From contig DASZGL010000010.1 of the NCBI GenBank assembly GCA_035938875.1, forward strand, positions 1 to 64,000: DNA of 64,000 nt. The letters are read 5' to 3'. The position numbers and the translations under genes were made by a program. The stretch's first letter is position 1. Every line of letters starts with the position of its first letter. The DNA comes from DASZGL01 sp035938875. Lineage in GTDB: Bacteria > Chloroflexota > Dormibacteria > Aeolococcales > Aeolococcaceae. Shown one piece after another: positions 41,704 to 50,130 of the stretch. A model generated the notes under the pieces. It saw only the letters and a list, made by a program, of their open reading frames with translations, had not been told where the DNA came from and searched no databases.

Positions 41704-42418
41704 CCGCCCAGCCGCCGGCGCGCAGATATGCGTCGGCGATCACACGATGCCCCTCGTCAGTCGGATGGATGTCGCCGCTGCCAACCCAGGTGAGCTCGGC
41801 GGCGCGACCCCTGAACGCGCGCGATACCGGGGCGACGCGGATCGCCGCGCGCTGCGCCGCAGCGTGGAGAACGCTGTTGATGCCGCCACCGCTGACAGGA
41901 ACGGGGAGCACGTGGCCGTCCCTGGCCTCGGGGTCTTCGAATGGGTTGTAGACGGTCTGCAGACAGGCGATGTCACTGAAGAGAATCCCCGCCCCCGCTG
42001 CCGCCGCGGCCAGGCGATCGAGGATCTCATCGAGGTTGCCCCGCGTCCTCTTGCGTGCATCGGCACTGGCCAGTGCGCCGCCGAACATGGCGTCGTTGCC
42101 GGCGATACTCAGGGTCAGCGGGCCCACCGTCTCCCCGGCGGCCAGGGCCTCGGCGAGGGCGCACTCGGCCCGTTCCAGCTGGCCACCGGGCGCGAGCATC
42201 GTCTCGGTTGTCTCGCCCGGCACGGAGAGGTTGAGCAGGCGCAGCCGAGGGCATCGGATGGTGAGCAACTCCGCCAGCACCGCCATGCACCCCTCGGATG
42301 CGTGTGAGGCGCCGATCCCCGCGGCGATGCTGTCGCCGAGAGCCATCATCAGCGTGCCCACGGCAAGCGGCGAGACGCCGTCCGAGGCCACCGCCGCGCC
42401 CGTCATCTCCTGGGACAC
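41696..42418 (-). CDS. SGNH/GDSL-family hydrolase
   Basis: 240 residues. Block I MALGDSIAAGIG near residue 25 with the catalytic Ser, Gly in LLNLSVPGETT, Asn in SIAGNDAM, and the Asp-His pair in SGDIHPTDEGH near residue 220. No signal peptide, so apparently cytoplasmic. Esterase or deacetylase of unknown substrate. GTG 42418 is backed by TATACT (42433-42428) at leaderless distance on the minus strand. It precedes the CsaA-like gene. Confidence 0.85.
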   Translation of the reverse strand: MSQEMTGAAVASDGVSPLAVGTLMMALGDSIAAGIGASHASEGCMAVLAELLTIRCPRLRLLNLSVPGETTETMLAPGGQLERAECALAEALAAGETVGPLTLSIAGNDAMFGGALASADARKRTRGNLDEILDRLAAAAAGAGILFSDIACLQTVYNPFEDPEARDGHVLPVPVSGGGINSVLHAAAQRAAIRVAPVSRAFRGRAAELTWVGSGDIHPTDEGHRVIADAYLRAGGWADD

Positions 42419-42427
42419 GATGGCCGA

Positions 42428-42452
42428 AGTATACCGGCGCCCTATCTATACT
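42428..42452. promoter_or_regulatory. Divergent -10 boxes for GDSL and lipoprotein genes
   Basis: TATACT on the minus strand (42433-42428) lies 15 bases before the GDSL GTG. TATACT on the plus strand (42447-42452) would start transcription near 42459, upstream of the ribosome site gaggag (42493-42498) of the lipoprotein gene. The ATG at 42420 falls upstream of this promoter and so is unlikely to be used. Confidence 0.55.
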
Positions 42453-42503
42453 CCGACCCAGGCCATCTCACGGGGCCCGGGACGGGCGAGACGAGGAGCC
42501 GAC

Positions 42504-43205
42504 ATCAGAGCACAGCGTTCGCCGCTGATCGCGTCCGTCGTCGCAGTGCTTCTCGCCGCAGGTTGCGGCAACAGCCGCACCTACGAGGGCGATGCCAAGA
42601 CCATCCTGCGTGAGGCCAAGCAGGCAGTGGATTCGGCGTCCGCTCTGCACTTCTCGCTGGAGAGCAGCGACGTCCACGGCGGCAGCGGTCCGATGATCAC
42701 CGGCGGCCAGGGTGACGCCAAACGGCCCGACGGATTTGCCGGCTCATTGCACGTCTCCGTCGGCGGGCTTCCCCTGAGCGTCAACATCGTCTCCATCAAC
42801 GGCTCGTTCTACGCCAGTGCACTCGGTGCGCCGTACAGCAAGGCCGACCCGTCGAAGTACGGCTTCGCCGACCCGAGCAAGCTCATCGACCCCAATGTCG
42901 GGTTGACCAACCTGCTCATCTCGGCCAAGTCGGCAAGCCTCGGCGACCGCGACCGGTTGGGCAACGACGAGCTCTACGAGATCGACGTCAGCCTGCCTGG
43001 CGACCAGGTCAAGTCGTTGCTCACCAGCGCCGATCCATCGCAGGATGTCAAGGGACGTGTCGGTGTCAACGTCGACAACCACCAGGTGCGCCGCGTGGTG
43101 CTCACCGGGCCATTCTTCGACGCCAAGCAGTTGAGCACGTTTACCCTGGTACTCGACAACTATGGCGAGAACGTCACGATCACTCCGCCAGCCGGGTCCG
43201 GCTGA
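42504..43205 (+). CDS. LppX/LprG-type lipoprotein, apparent ATC start
   Basis: 233 residues. Signal peptide RAQRSPLIASVVAVLLAAGC with lipobox LAAGC, then a beta-rich LppX_LprAFG-type domain: LREAKQAVDSASALHFSLE, GGLPLSVNIVSINGSFYA, SLLTSADPSQDVKGRVGVN. In mycobacteria the family binds lipids or glycolipids for transport. A ribosome site gaggag ends five bases before ATC 42504, which is exactly where the signal peptide should begin. The nearest in-frame ATG (42420) would add 28 residues and lies upstream of the -10. Hence a rare ATC start or a base error. A 44-base overlap joins it to the MFS gene, as in the lprG-P55 pair of mycobacteria. Confidence 0.8.
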   Translation: MRAQRSPLIASVVAVLLAAGCGNSRTYEGDAKTILREAKQAVDSASALHFSLESSDVHGGSGPMITGGQGDAKRPDGFAGSLHVSVGGLPLSVNIVSINGSFYASALGAPYSKADPSKYGFADPSKLIDPNVGLTNLLISAKSASLGDRDRLGNDELYEIDVSLPGDQVKSLLTSADPSQDVKGRVGVNVDNHQVRRVVLTGPFFDAKQLSTFTLVLDNYGENVTITPPAGSG

Positions 43206-45087
43206 GCCGCTGACCGCAACGGCCACGCTGGCCGCGCCCGCGTCGTCGGGCAGGGCACGCTGGCGCCTTGCCTTCGCCAGCACCGCCGTCCTGCTCGCCG
43301 CCGCCGACACCTACGTCGTCGTCCTGGCGCTGCCGAGCATCATGGGCGACATCGGCATCGGCATCGATCAGTTGCAGCAGGCGACGCCGATCATCAGCGG
43401 CTTCCTCTGTGGCTACGTGGTCGTTCTCCCGCTGCTGGGACGTCTCTCAGACATTCATGGACGTCAGCCGGTGTTCGTCGCCTGCTTGGTGGCCTTCGCC
43501 ATCGGCTCGGTCATGACCGCGTCGGCCAGCGCACTGCCGATGGTGGTGGCGGGGCGGACCATCCAGGGACTTGGCGGCGGCGGCCTGGTTCCGGTGACAC
43601 TGGCGCTGGTCGCCGACATGTGGCCGCCGGGGCGCCGGGGGCTGCCGCTCGGTGTCGTCGGCGCGGTGCAGGAGGTGGGCAGCGTCCTCGGCCCACTCTA
43701 CGGGTCGATCATTGTCGCCGTGAGCGGCTGGCGCACCATCTTCTGGGTCAACCTGCCCGTCGCCGCAGTTCTTGGTGTCGCATTCGCGATGTCGCCAGCG
43801 TCGCCGCAGCTGCGCAGCCGTGCGACCGGCGACCGCGCCACGCGGCGACACGTCGATGTCGTCGGCATGCTGCTCGCCGCGGCGGCGTTGACCGCGTCGG
43901 CGCTGGCGCTGACCAGTCCGCGGCGACTCACCGACTCGGTCGTTGCAGGCCAGTACTTCCTGCCCATCGTCGACCGCGGCGTGCTCGGCGCTGTGACCGA
44001 GCCGATCACCCTGCTGGCTTTCGGCCTGTTTGCCGCCTTCGCGCTCTGGGAGTCGCTGGCGCCGCCGTCGGTGCGGCCGCTGCTCGCCCTTCGCCGGCTC
44101 CCCGCTGTGTTGCGCGGCACGGACTGGCCGGGAGCTGCGCTTCTCGGCGTTGTTCTCGCCTGCATCATCCTGAGCTTCGCCGCGGCCGATCCCAGCCAGC
44201 AGATCGTGGCCGGATCGGCGACGGTGATCCTCCCTGTCGCCGCGGTCTGCGCGTTGCTCTTCGTCTGGCGCGAGCAGCACTGCCGCGATCCGCTGATCAG
44301 CTTCGCCGCGTTCGCCGACCGCGCCGCCTTCGGTTCGCTGCTCACCAACCTGGCTATCGGTGGCGCGCTGATGGCGGCGCTGGTCGACGTGCCGATCTTC
44401 GCCAGGGTCACGGTGTTCCCCGACTCGCAGGTACAGGCCGCGCTCGTGCTGGTACGTTTTCTGGCCGCGGTGCCCATCGGCGCCGTCGTCGGCGGGCTGA
44501 TCTGTGAGCGACTGTCGTACCGAGTGACCACCGCGGTGGGAATGCTGCTGAGCGCAGCGATGTTCGTCGCCATGACCACGTGGACAGACGGCACACTGGG
44601 CGAACGCGGCATCCTCCTGGGCTGGACGACACCGCTTCGCGGCAGCGACCTGATGCTCGCGCTCTGCGGACTTGGCTTCGGACTGGCCATCGCGCCGGTC
44701 AATGCCGCGGTGCTCAGCTCGGTGCGCGCCGCGCTGCTCGGCCTGGCGTCGGCGCTGGTGGTGGTGGCGCGGATGATCGGCATGCTCATCGGTCTGTCGG
44801 TGCTCACCATCATCGGTCTGCGCCGCTTCTACAGCGCCACCGCGGTGATCCCTCCAATCGACCACTTCTGCCCGCAGTCGCCGCTGCCCGGCCGGTGCCC
44901 GCCGTACGACACGCTGATCACCAACGCCGCGCTCGGGGAGCTGCACGCCATCTTCGCCGGCGCCGCCGTATGCGCTGCTCTCGCCGCCGCGCTGGCGTTG
45001 CTGCTACTGCGCCGCGGTCACCTGGCAGCACGGTCCTCGCTGTCCGACCGCCTGCTGAGCGCGGCAGGGAGCGCCGGCGTTGACTGA
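43162..45087 (+). CDS. MFS transporter, DHA2-like with 14 predicted TM helices
   Basis: 641 residues. TM helices from about residue 38 on, motif A GRLSDIHGRQPVFV near 93, and motif C-like GAVQEVGSVLGPLYGS near 170, as in the 14-TM drug:H+ antiporter-2 group. An extended periplasmic loop precedes the last helix (PIDHFCPQSPLPGRCPPYDT with two Cys). Downstream of an LppX/LprG-type lipoprotein, recalling the mycobacterial lprG-Rv1410c (P55) operon that exports triacylglycerides. ATG 43162 lies inside the lipoprotein gene and has no ribosome site, so coupling is assumed. Confidence 0.9.
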   Translation: MARTSRSLRQPGPAEPLTATATLAAPASSGRARWRLAFASTAVLLAAADTYVVVLALPSIMGDIGIGIDQLQQATPIISGFLCGYVVVLPLLGRLSDIHGRQPVFVACLVAFAIGSVMTASASALPMVVAGRTIQGLGGGGLVPVTLALVADMWPPGRRGLPLGVVGAVQEVGSVLGPLYGSIIVAVSGWRTIFWVNLPVAAVLGVAFAMSPASPQLRSRATGDRATRRHVDVVGMLLAAAALTASALALTSPRRLTDSVVAGQYFLPIVDRGVLGAVTEPITLLAFGLFAAFALWESLAPPSVRPLLALRRLPAVLRGTDWPGAALLGVVLACIILSFAAADPSQQIVAGSATVILPVAAVCALLFVWREQHCRDPLISFAAFADRAAFGSLLTNLAIGGALMAALVDVPIFARVTVFPDSQVQAALVLVRFLAAVPIGAVVGGLICERLSYRVTTAVGMLLSAAMFVAMTTWTDGTLGERGILLGWTTPLRGSDLMLALCGLGFGLAIAPVNAAVLSSVRAALLGLASALVVVARMIGMLIGLSVLTIIGLRRFYSATAVIPPIDHFCPQSPLPGRCPPYDTLITNAALGELHAIFAGAAVCAALAAALALLLLRRGHLAARSSLSDRLLSAAGSAGVD

Positions 45088-46477
45088 GGCCGGCCCGGTC
45101 ACCGTGGCGCGCCAGGCGCTGTCGCTCAGCGACGTCCTCGACGCCGTCGCCGGCGCCGCGCGTCGCCGTGGTGTGGAGTGCTACCTCGTTGGTGGCTTCG
45201 TACGCGATCGCCTGCTCGGTCGCGAGGTGCGCAAGGACATCGACCTGCTCGTCGTCGGCGACGGCGCTGTTGAGCTGCTCAGCGACGTCGCCGCGAGTTT
45301 CCGCTGGAGCCGGCCACAACAGTTCGAGCACTTCGGCACCGCCCAGGTGCGGGGGGACGACTTCGTCGTCGAGGTGGTCCGCGCTCGTGCCGAGCGCTAC
45401 GACCCCGAGTCGCGCAAGCCGTCGGTGCGCGCCGGCACCCTCGACGAGGACGTGTGGCGCCGGGACTTCACCGTCAACGCGCTGTGCCAGACGCTCGACG
45501 GGACAGTGCTCGATCGCACCGGCCGCGGCCTCGACGACCTGCGTGACCGCGTTCTGCGGACGCCACTCGATCCGGCGGAGACCTTCGGCGAGGACCCGCT
45601 GCGGATGTTTCGCGCCGCACGCTTCGTTGCCGAGCTCGGCTTCCGCCTCGCCGACGGTGTCATCGAAGCGATGCGCGACCAGGCGCACCGCGCCGATATC
45701 CTCAGCGTCGAGCGCATCGCCGCCGAGCTCCGCCGGCTGCTGGTCGGGGACCACCCCGCAGCCGGCATCGAGGTGCTGCGCGTCGGTGGTCTGCTTGACG
45801 TCGTCCTGCCCGAGCTACCCGCGATGGTCGGTGTTGAACAGAGCGGCTATCACGTGCACGACGTCTACGTGCACACGCTGCGCGCTCTCGACGCGGCGCC
45901 GCCCGACCTCATCACCCGGCTCGCCGTGCTTCTCCACGACGTGGGCAAACCGCCCACCCACGCCATCGCCGCCGACGGGCGGCACACCTTCCACGATCAT
46001 CCCCAGGTCGGTGCAGCGATGAGCGCGGCAATGCTGATGCGGTTGCGCTTCAGCAATGAGGAGGTCAACGCAGTCGCCTCGCTGGTGCGTCTGCACCTGC
46101 GCCCCATCCAGTACGACCCGGCAACGTTCTCCGATGCAGCGGTACGGCGCTTGGTGCATGCCGTGGGGCCGCTGCGCCAACAGCTCCTCGACGTCGCTCG
46201 GGCGGACACCAGGGCTTCGGCCTATCCCGACCTCGCCCAGATCGACGAGCTGAGCGAACGCATGGAGAGCCTCGACCGCGGCGGCGCCGTGTCCGGCCTG
46301 CGTGCCCCGCTCGATGGGCAGGCGATCATGGCCATCGCCGGGCGAGGCCCGGGCCGCTGGGTGGGAAGGGCCAAGGCCGCGCTCGAGGAGGCGGTCCTAG
46401 AGGGCGAGCTGGCCGCTGATGACGCCGAGGCTGCAGAGCGCTGGCTCCGTCAGCACGCCGAGCTGCTCAGCGGCTGA
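45080..46477 (+). CDS. cca: CCA-adding tRNA nucleotidyltransferase with HD domain
   Basis: 465 residues. Class II polymerase-beta fold: YLVGGFVRDRLLGREVRKDIDLLV near residue 35 (with the DxD), RRDFTVNAL, FGEDPLRMFRAARF, and an HD domain at about residue 255-340 with LLHDVGKPPTH. It adds or repairs the 3' CCA of tRNA; the HD part may have phosphatase activity. TTG 45080 overlaps the MFS stop by eight bases. A class II enzyme with an HD domain of this layout is common in Actinomycetota and Chloroflexota. Confidence 0.95.
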   Translation: MTEAGPVTVARQALSLSDVLDAVAGAARRRGVECYLVGGFVRDRLLGREVRKDIDLLVVGDGAVELLSDVAASFRWSRPQQFEHFGTAQVRGDDFVVEVVRARAERYDPESRKPSVRAGTLDEDVWRRDFTVNALCQTLDGTVLDRTGRGLDDLRDRVLRTPLDPAETFGEDPLRMFRAARFVAELGFRLADGVIEAMRDQAHRADILSVERIAAELRRLLVGDHPAAGIEVLRVGGLLDVVLPELPAMVGVEQSGYHVHDVYVHTLRALDAAPPDLITRLAVLLHDVGKPPTHAIAADGRHTFHDHPQVGAAMSAAMLMRLRFSNEEVNAVASLVRLHLRPIQYDPATFSDAAVRRLVHAVGPLRQQLLDVARADTRASAYPDLAQIDELSERMESLDRGGAVSGLRAPLDGQAIMAIAGRGPGRWVGRAKAALEEAVLEGELAADDAEAAERWLRQHAELLSG

Positions 46478-46519
46478 CGAACCGCCACCGCGACCGGCCC
46501 CGCGGCGGCCGCGGGACCG

Positions 46520-46525
46520 TACAAT
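46520..46525 (+). promoter_or_regulatory. -10 box for DUF1232-rplI-dnaB genes
   Basis: TACAAT with its first base 15 bases before the ATG at 46535, in the 57-base gap after cca. No ribosome site; leaderless start likely. Confidence 0.5.
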
Positions 46526-46534
46526 GGCCCGCTC

Positions 46535-46987
46535 ATGCTCGGCCGCGCGCGCTGGCTCAAACGCCTAGTCCTGGATCTGCCACGCAACGCCAAGCTCGCC
46601 TACTGCCTGGCATTCGATCCGCGAGTGCCGGTGCGCAACAAGGCGGCTCTGGCAGCGTCACTGACTCTCATCGCCACGCCGGTGGTCGACGTCCCCGACT
46701 GGATCCCCGTGCTCGGTGAGCTCGATGGCCTGGCGCTGAGCATTCTCTGTGCGCAGCTGTTCGTGCGCACCGCGCCGGCCGACGTCGTCGCCGAGCAGGA
46801 GGACCTGATACGGCAACGGCGCAGTCGTTTCGACGAGGACGTTGAGAAGGGCAGACGGCTGGCGATGTTACTGGCCCGCCGCGTCGGGCTGTTCGGTGAG
46901 GACGGTGTCGCCGAGCAGGAGTTCGTCGGTGTGGCCGTGCCTTCGGGAGATGCGGCAGGAGCCGGTCGTGGTGGAGTGCAACTGTGA
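46535..46987 (+). CDS. DUF1232 (YkvA-like) membrane protein
   Basis: 150 residues. DUF1232 core LPRNAKLAYCLAFDPRVPVRNKAALAASLTLIATPVVDVPDWIPVLGELD-type pattern spans about residues 16-65 (split here by memory of the family: the DxxPDxIPxxGxxDD variant is VDVPDWIPVLGELD). Two hydrophobic segments. Function unknown. The C-terminal third is charged and then low complexity. The TGA overlaps rplI GTG by four bases. Promoter TACAAT close upstream. Confidence 0.8.
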   Translation: MLGRARWLKRLVLDLPRNAKLAYCLAFDPRVPVRNKAALAASLTLIATPVVDVPDWIPVLGELDGLALSILCAQLFVRTAPADVVAEQEDLIRQRRSRFDEDVEKGRRLAMLLARRVGLFGEDGVAEQEFVGVAVPSGDAAGAGRGGVQL

Positions 46988-47430
46988 AAGTCCTGTTCTT
47001 GCAGGAGGTGGCCGGAACAGCCAAGCTCGGTGACGTCAAGGAAGTCTCCCCCGGCTACGCGCGCAATTACCTCTTCCCCAAGAAGCTCGCCGTGGTCGCC
47101 GACGACAGGGTGGTCGACCAGATCAGACAGCGCGAGGAGGCGGCACGGCGGCGTGCCGAGAAGGCGCTGATCGAGGCCCGGGACATCGACCAGCGCCTGC
47201 GCCGGATCACCGTCACCCTGTACTCCAAGACGGGCGAGGGCGGACGTCTCTTCGGCTCTGTGACCAACGCCGACATCGCCCAACAGCTCAAGCGCGAGGC
47301 TGGAGTCGATCTCGACAAGCGGAAGATCGAGGTCGAGCCACCGATCAAGTCGCTCGGCCCGCACGAGGTCACCATCCATCTCCATCCCGAGGTGACGGCG
47401 ACGCTGCGGGTGGTCGTCGCCGCGCAGTGA
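46984..47430 (+). CDS. rplI: 50S ribosomal protein L9
   Basis: 148 residues, the normal L9 length. N-terminal domain MKVLFLQEVAGTAKLGD with GYARNYLFPKKLAV, long central helix (about 45-75, REEAARRRAEKALIEA), and C-terminal domain with SKTGEGGRLFGSVTNADIA. Structural protein at the base of the L1 stalk. GTG start overlaps the DUF1232 stop and its own TGA overlaps dnaB GTG by four bases. rplI next to dnaB is a widely conserved order. Confidence 0.98.
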   Translation: MKVLFLQEVAGTAKLGDVKEVSPGYARNYLFPKKLAVVADDRVVDQIRQREEAARRRAEKALIEARDIDQRLRRITVTLYSKTGEGGRLFGSVTNADIAQQLKREAGVDLDKRKIEVEPPIKSLGPHEVTIHLHPEVTATLRVVVAAQ

Positions 47431-48818
47431 TCGAGCCGCCGCCCGGGATGCGCCTCGCCGAGGTGGCCGGGACGGTGGCCAGTTCGATCAGCCCAACCGG
47501 GAGGGTGCTCCCCCACGACGTCGAGGCTGAGCAGGCGGTGCTCGGCTCGCTGATGCTCGACCAGAACGCCATCTCCGCGGTGCGCGATCTCGTCGAGCCC
47601 GAGGACTTCTATGTCGAGCGACACGCGCACATCTACCGCGCGGCGCGTGACCTCGCCGACCGCGGTGAGCCGATCGACCTGCTCACCCTGCGCGCGCAGC
47701 TGGAACGCGCCGGGGCGCTCTCGCGGGCTGGTGGAGTCGACTACGTCAGCGAGGTGAGCCTGATCACCCCTACCGCGGCCAGTGTCCGCCACTACGCCGA
47801 CATCGTCGTCGAGCACGCGTTGCGCCGCCGGCTGGTCGCCGCCGCCGGTGACATCGCCGGTCTCGGCTTCGACGAGTCGCTGCGCGCGCAAGAGGCAGCC
47901 GACCGCGCCGAGCAGCGCGTCTTCGCCGTCACCGACCTGCGGCGGACAACCGACGCAATCCATATCGCCCCGGTGCTGAAGGAGACGTGGACACAGCTCG
48001 AGACCCTGCTCGGCAACCGCAAGTTCGTCACCGGCGTGCCCACCAACTACACCGAGCTGGACAGCGTCACCCAGGGGCTGCAGCCCGGCGAATTGATCAT
48101 CCTCGCCGCTCGACCCTCGGTGGGCAAGACGTCGCTGGCGCTCAACGTCGCCCGCAACGCCGCCGTGCTCGGCAGGCAGCCGGTGGTCATCTTCTCCCTG
48201 GAGATGTCGATGCAGGCGCTGGTGCAGCGATTGCTCTGCAGCGAGGCGCACGTCGACTCCTGGAAGCTGAAGACCGGCCAGGCGGACGCAACCGACTTCT
48301 CCAAGATCGCCCAGGCGATGGACAAGCTCACCCAGGCCGAGCTGTGGATCGACGATACTCCGGCTTTGTCCATCGAGAGCCTTCGCGCCCGGGCTCGGCG
48401 CATGAAGGCCCAGCACAACATCGCACTCGTCGTCGTCGACTACCTGCAGCTGATGCGCGGCGGCCGCCAGGAATCACGCGTCCAGGAGGTGTCAGACATC
48501 TCCTCGGGGCTGAAGTCGATCGCCAAGGAGCTGAATGTGCCGGTCCTGGCACTTTCACAGCTGTCCCGCGAATCGGAGCGACGCACCGATCGCAAGCCGC
48601 AACTCAGCGACCTGCGCGACTCCGGATCCATCGAGCAGGACGCCGACATCGTCCTCTTCCTCTACCGCCAGGGAATGCACGACCAGGAGATCGACCGCAA
48701 CCAGACCCTGCTGGTGGTTGCCAAGAACCGCAACGGCCCGGTCAAGGACATCGACCTGGTGTTCGTGCCCGAGCAGACGACGTTCCGTGAACCGTACCGG
48801 GGACGTCCCGGGCCGTAG
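47427..48818 (+). CDS. dnaB: Replicative DNA helicase DnaB
   Basis: 463 residues, no intein. N-terminal helical collar domain (about 28-130: LPHDVEAEQAVLGSLMLD), linker, and RecA-like motor with Walker A ARPSVGKTSLALN near 232, FSLEMS, Walker B VVVDYLQLM, SQLSRESERR arginine/sensor region and the DSGSIEQDADIVLFLYR motif. Hexameric helicase at the fork. GTG start within the rplI end; a 25-residue lead precedes the usual start near VLPHDVEAE, so a later start is possible. Confidence 0.97.
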   Translation: MIEPPPGMRLAEVAGTVASSISPTGRVLPHDVEAEQAVLGSLMLDQNAISAVRDLVEPEDFYVERHAHIYRAARDLADRGEPIDLLTLRAQLERAGALSRAGGVDYVSEVSLITPTAASVRHYADIVVEHALRRRLVAAAGDIAGLGFDESLRAQEAADRAEQRVFAVTDLRRTTDAIHIAPVLKETWTQLETLLGNRKFVTGVPTNYTELDSVTQGLQPGELIILAARPSVGKTSLALNVARNAAVLGRQPVVIFSLEMSMQALVQRLLCSEAHVDSWKLKTGQADATDFSKIAQAMDKLTQAELWIDDTPALSIESLRARARRMKAQHNIALVVVDYLQLMRGGRQESRVQEVSDISSGLKSIAKELNVPVLALSQLSRESERRTDRKPQLSDLRDSGSIEQDADIVLFLYRQGMHDQEIDRNQTLLVVAKNRNGPVKDIDLVFVPEQTTFREPYRGRPGP

Positions 48819-48931
48819 CCGGAACGCGCGTCGTCCAGCGGGTGGTTCTGACCGCGTCAACGACTTGCCAAGCCAGGGGGACAGCACCGCACCGTCACCG
48901 GGCGGAGCCGCAAACAACACAGAGCTGTATT

Positions 48932-48937
48932 TACACT
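48932..48937 (+). promoter_or_regulatory. -10 box for the soluble kinase (leaderless)
   Basis: TACACT with first base 12 bases before ATG 48944. The preceding gap (48819-48931) shows no gene or strong hairpin. Confidence 0.5.
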
Positions 48938-48943
48938 TGAGTG

Positions 48944-50047
48944 ATGCCAGGGACGACGGTGGGAGGCCTGCTTGGGGACCTCCTCCTGGGCAGGGCAGCG
49001 GGGACCGTCGCGAGCTGGCCTGAAGCGCTGTCCGCGGACGGTGGCGCCGTTCCGGTCATCTCGGAGGAGCAGGCCCGGCAGCACGTCTCGGCGACAGCGA
49101 CCGCGCTGAAGTCGGGCGATGTCAGTGCGCTTGCGCTGATTGCTGCGATTGACAGCCAGAACGACCCGGTTGGCATCCCCGCGCGCCTCGAGCTGTCGCT
49201 GCGCGCCCTCGACGCGCTGCGGCGGACCCTCACCGCCGCGGTGGCCGAGCAGCGCCCCGACGAGGGGGTGCATCTCACCCTGCAGGAGTGGATCCCGGCG
49301 GCGTTCGCCGAGGTCGGGCGCCGGCTGGCAACGTACGCGGCGACAGTTCTCGCCGCCCAGCTCGACGCCGCTAACGTGACCAGCATCAGTGTCACCGTCC
49401 ACGAGCTGCGACGACCGCTGACCATCATGAGCAGCTACACCCAGCTGCTCCTCGCGGGCGCGCTCGGTGAGCTGCCCGAGCGCAGCCTCGCCGCGCTTCG
49501 CACCATGCTCGCCGCCTCCGAGACGATGAATCGCCTCACCGAGTCGCTCGCCGTCGTCGCCCGACTCGAGGACCCATCCATCCGTCCGCGGATCACCACG
49601 GTTCGCATCGCCGAGGTCGTCGCCGCGGCGACCGAGGAGGTCAGCGCCGAGGCCGGGCTGCGCAACACAACCGTCGACCTCGACGTCGACGACTCGCTCA
49701 GCGTCGATGGCGACCGCGACCAGCTGGTGCTGGCGGTGACCAACCTGCTGAGCAACGCGGTGAAGCACTCACCCGACGGCCGGCCGGTGGTGGTACGCGC
49801 GGAAGCCGACAACGGCCTCATCCGCGTCGTCGTCAGAGACCACGGCGACGGCTTCCCCGAGGAGGAGGCCGAGCGCCTCTTCGAGAAGTACTACCGGGCC
49901 ATGAACGATCGCGAGCAGGGCCTTCCCGGCAGCGGCCTCGGCCTCTTCATCGTGCGCACCGTCGCCGATCGTCACGGCGGCGCGGCGGTTGCCCGCCGGG
50001 CACCCGGCGGCGGCGCCGAGTTCGAGCTCAGCCTTCCCGCGGCCTGA
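48944..50047 (+). CDS. Soluble sensor histidine kinase (orphan)
   Basis: 367 residues with no TM helix or signal peptide. An all-helical N-terminal region of about 145 residues (RsbR-like in character, not assigned), HisKA dimerisation domain with His153 in TVHELRRPLTIMSSY, and an ATPase with VTNLLSNAVKHS, DHGDGFP and GSGLGLFIVRTVADRHGG. No response regulator adjoins it. The cytoplasmic N-terminal part should be the sensor. ATG 48944 is favoured over the adjoining GTG 48941 because of the -10 spacing. It follows dnaB by 125 bases. Confidence 0.88.
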   Translation: MPGTTVGGLLGDLLLGRAAGTVASWPEALSADGGAVPVISEEQARQHVSATATALKSGDVSALALIAAIDSQNDPVGIPARLELSLRALDALRRTLTAAVAEQRPDEGVHLTLQEWIPAAFAEVGRRLATYAATVLAAQLDAANVTSISVTVHELRRPLTIMSSYTQLLLAGALGELPERSLAALRTMLAASETMNRLTESLAVVARLEDPSIRPRITTVRIAEVVAAATEEVSAEAGLRNTTVDLDVDDSLSVDGDRDQLVLAVTNLLSNAVKHSPDGRPVVVRAEADNGLIRVVVRDHGDGFPEEEAERLFEKYYRAMNDREQGLPGSGLGLFIVRTVADRHGGAAVARRAPGGGAEFELSLPAA

Positions 50048-50130
50048 GCGCCGCCAGGCTGGCGAGGCCTCGCCGGCAGAGACGGCGCTAGGCTGTGGCG
50101 TGTCAGCCGCAGTGTGGGAGGTCCGCCCTC

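Noticed and set aside
47427..48818. Intein in DnaB
   Set aside because: Length and motifs are those of an uninterrupted helicase.
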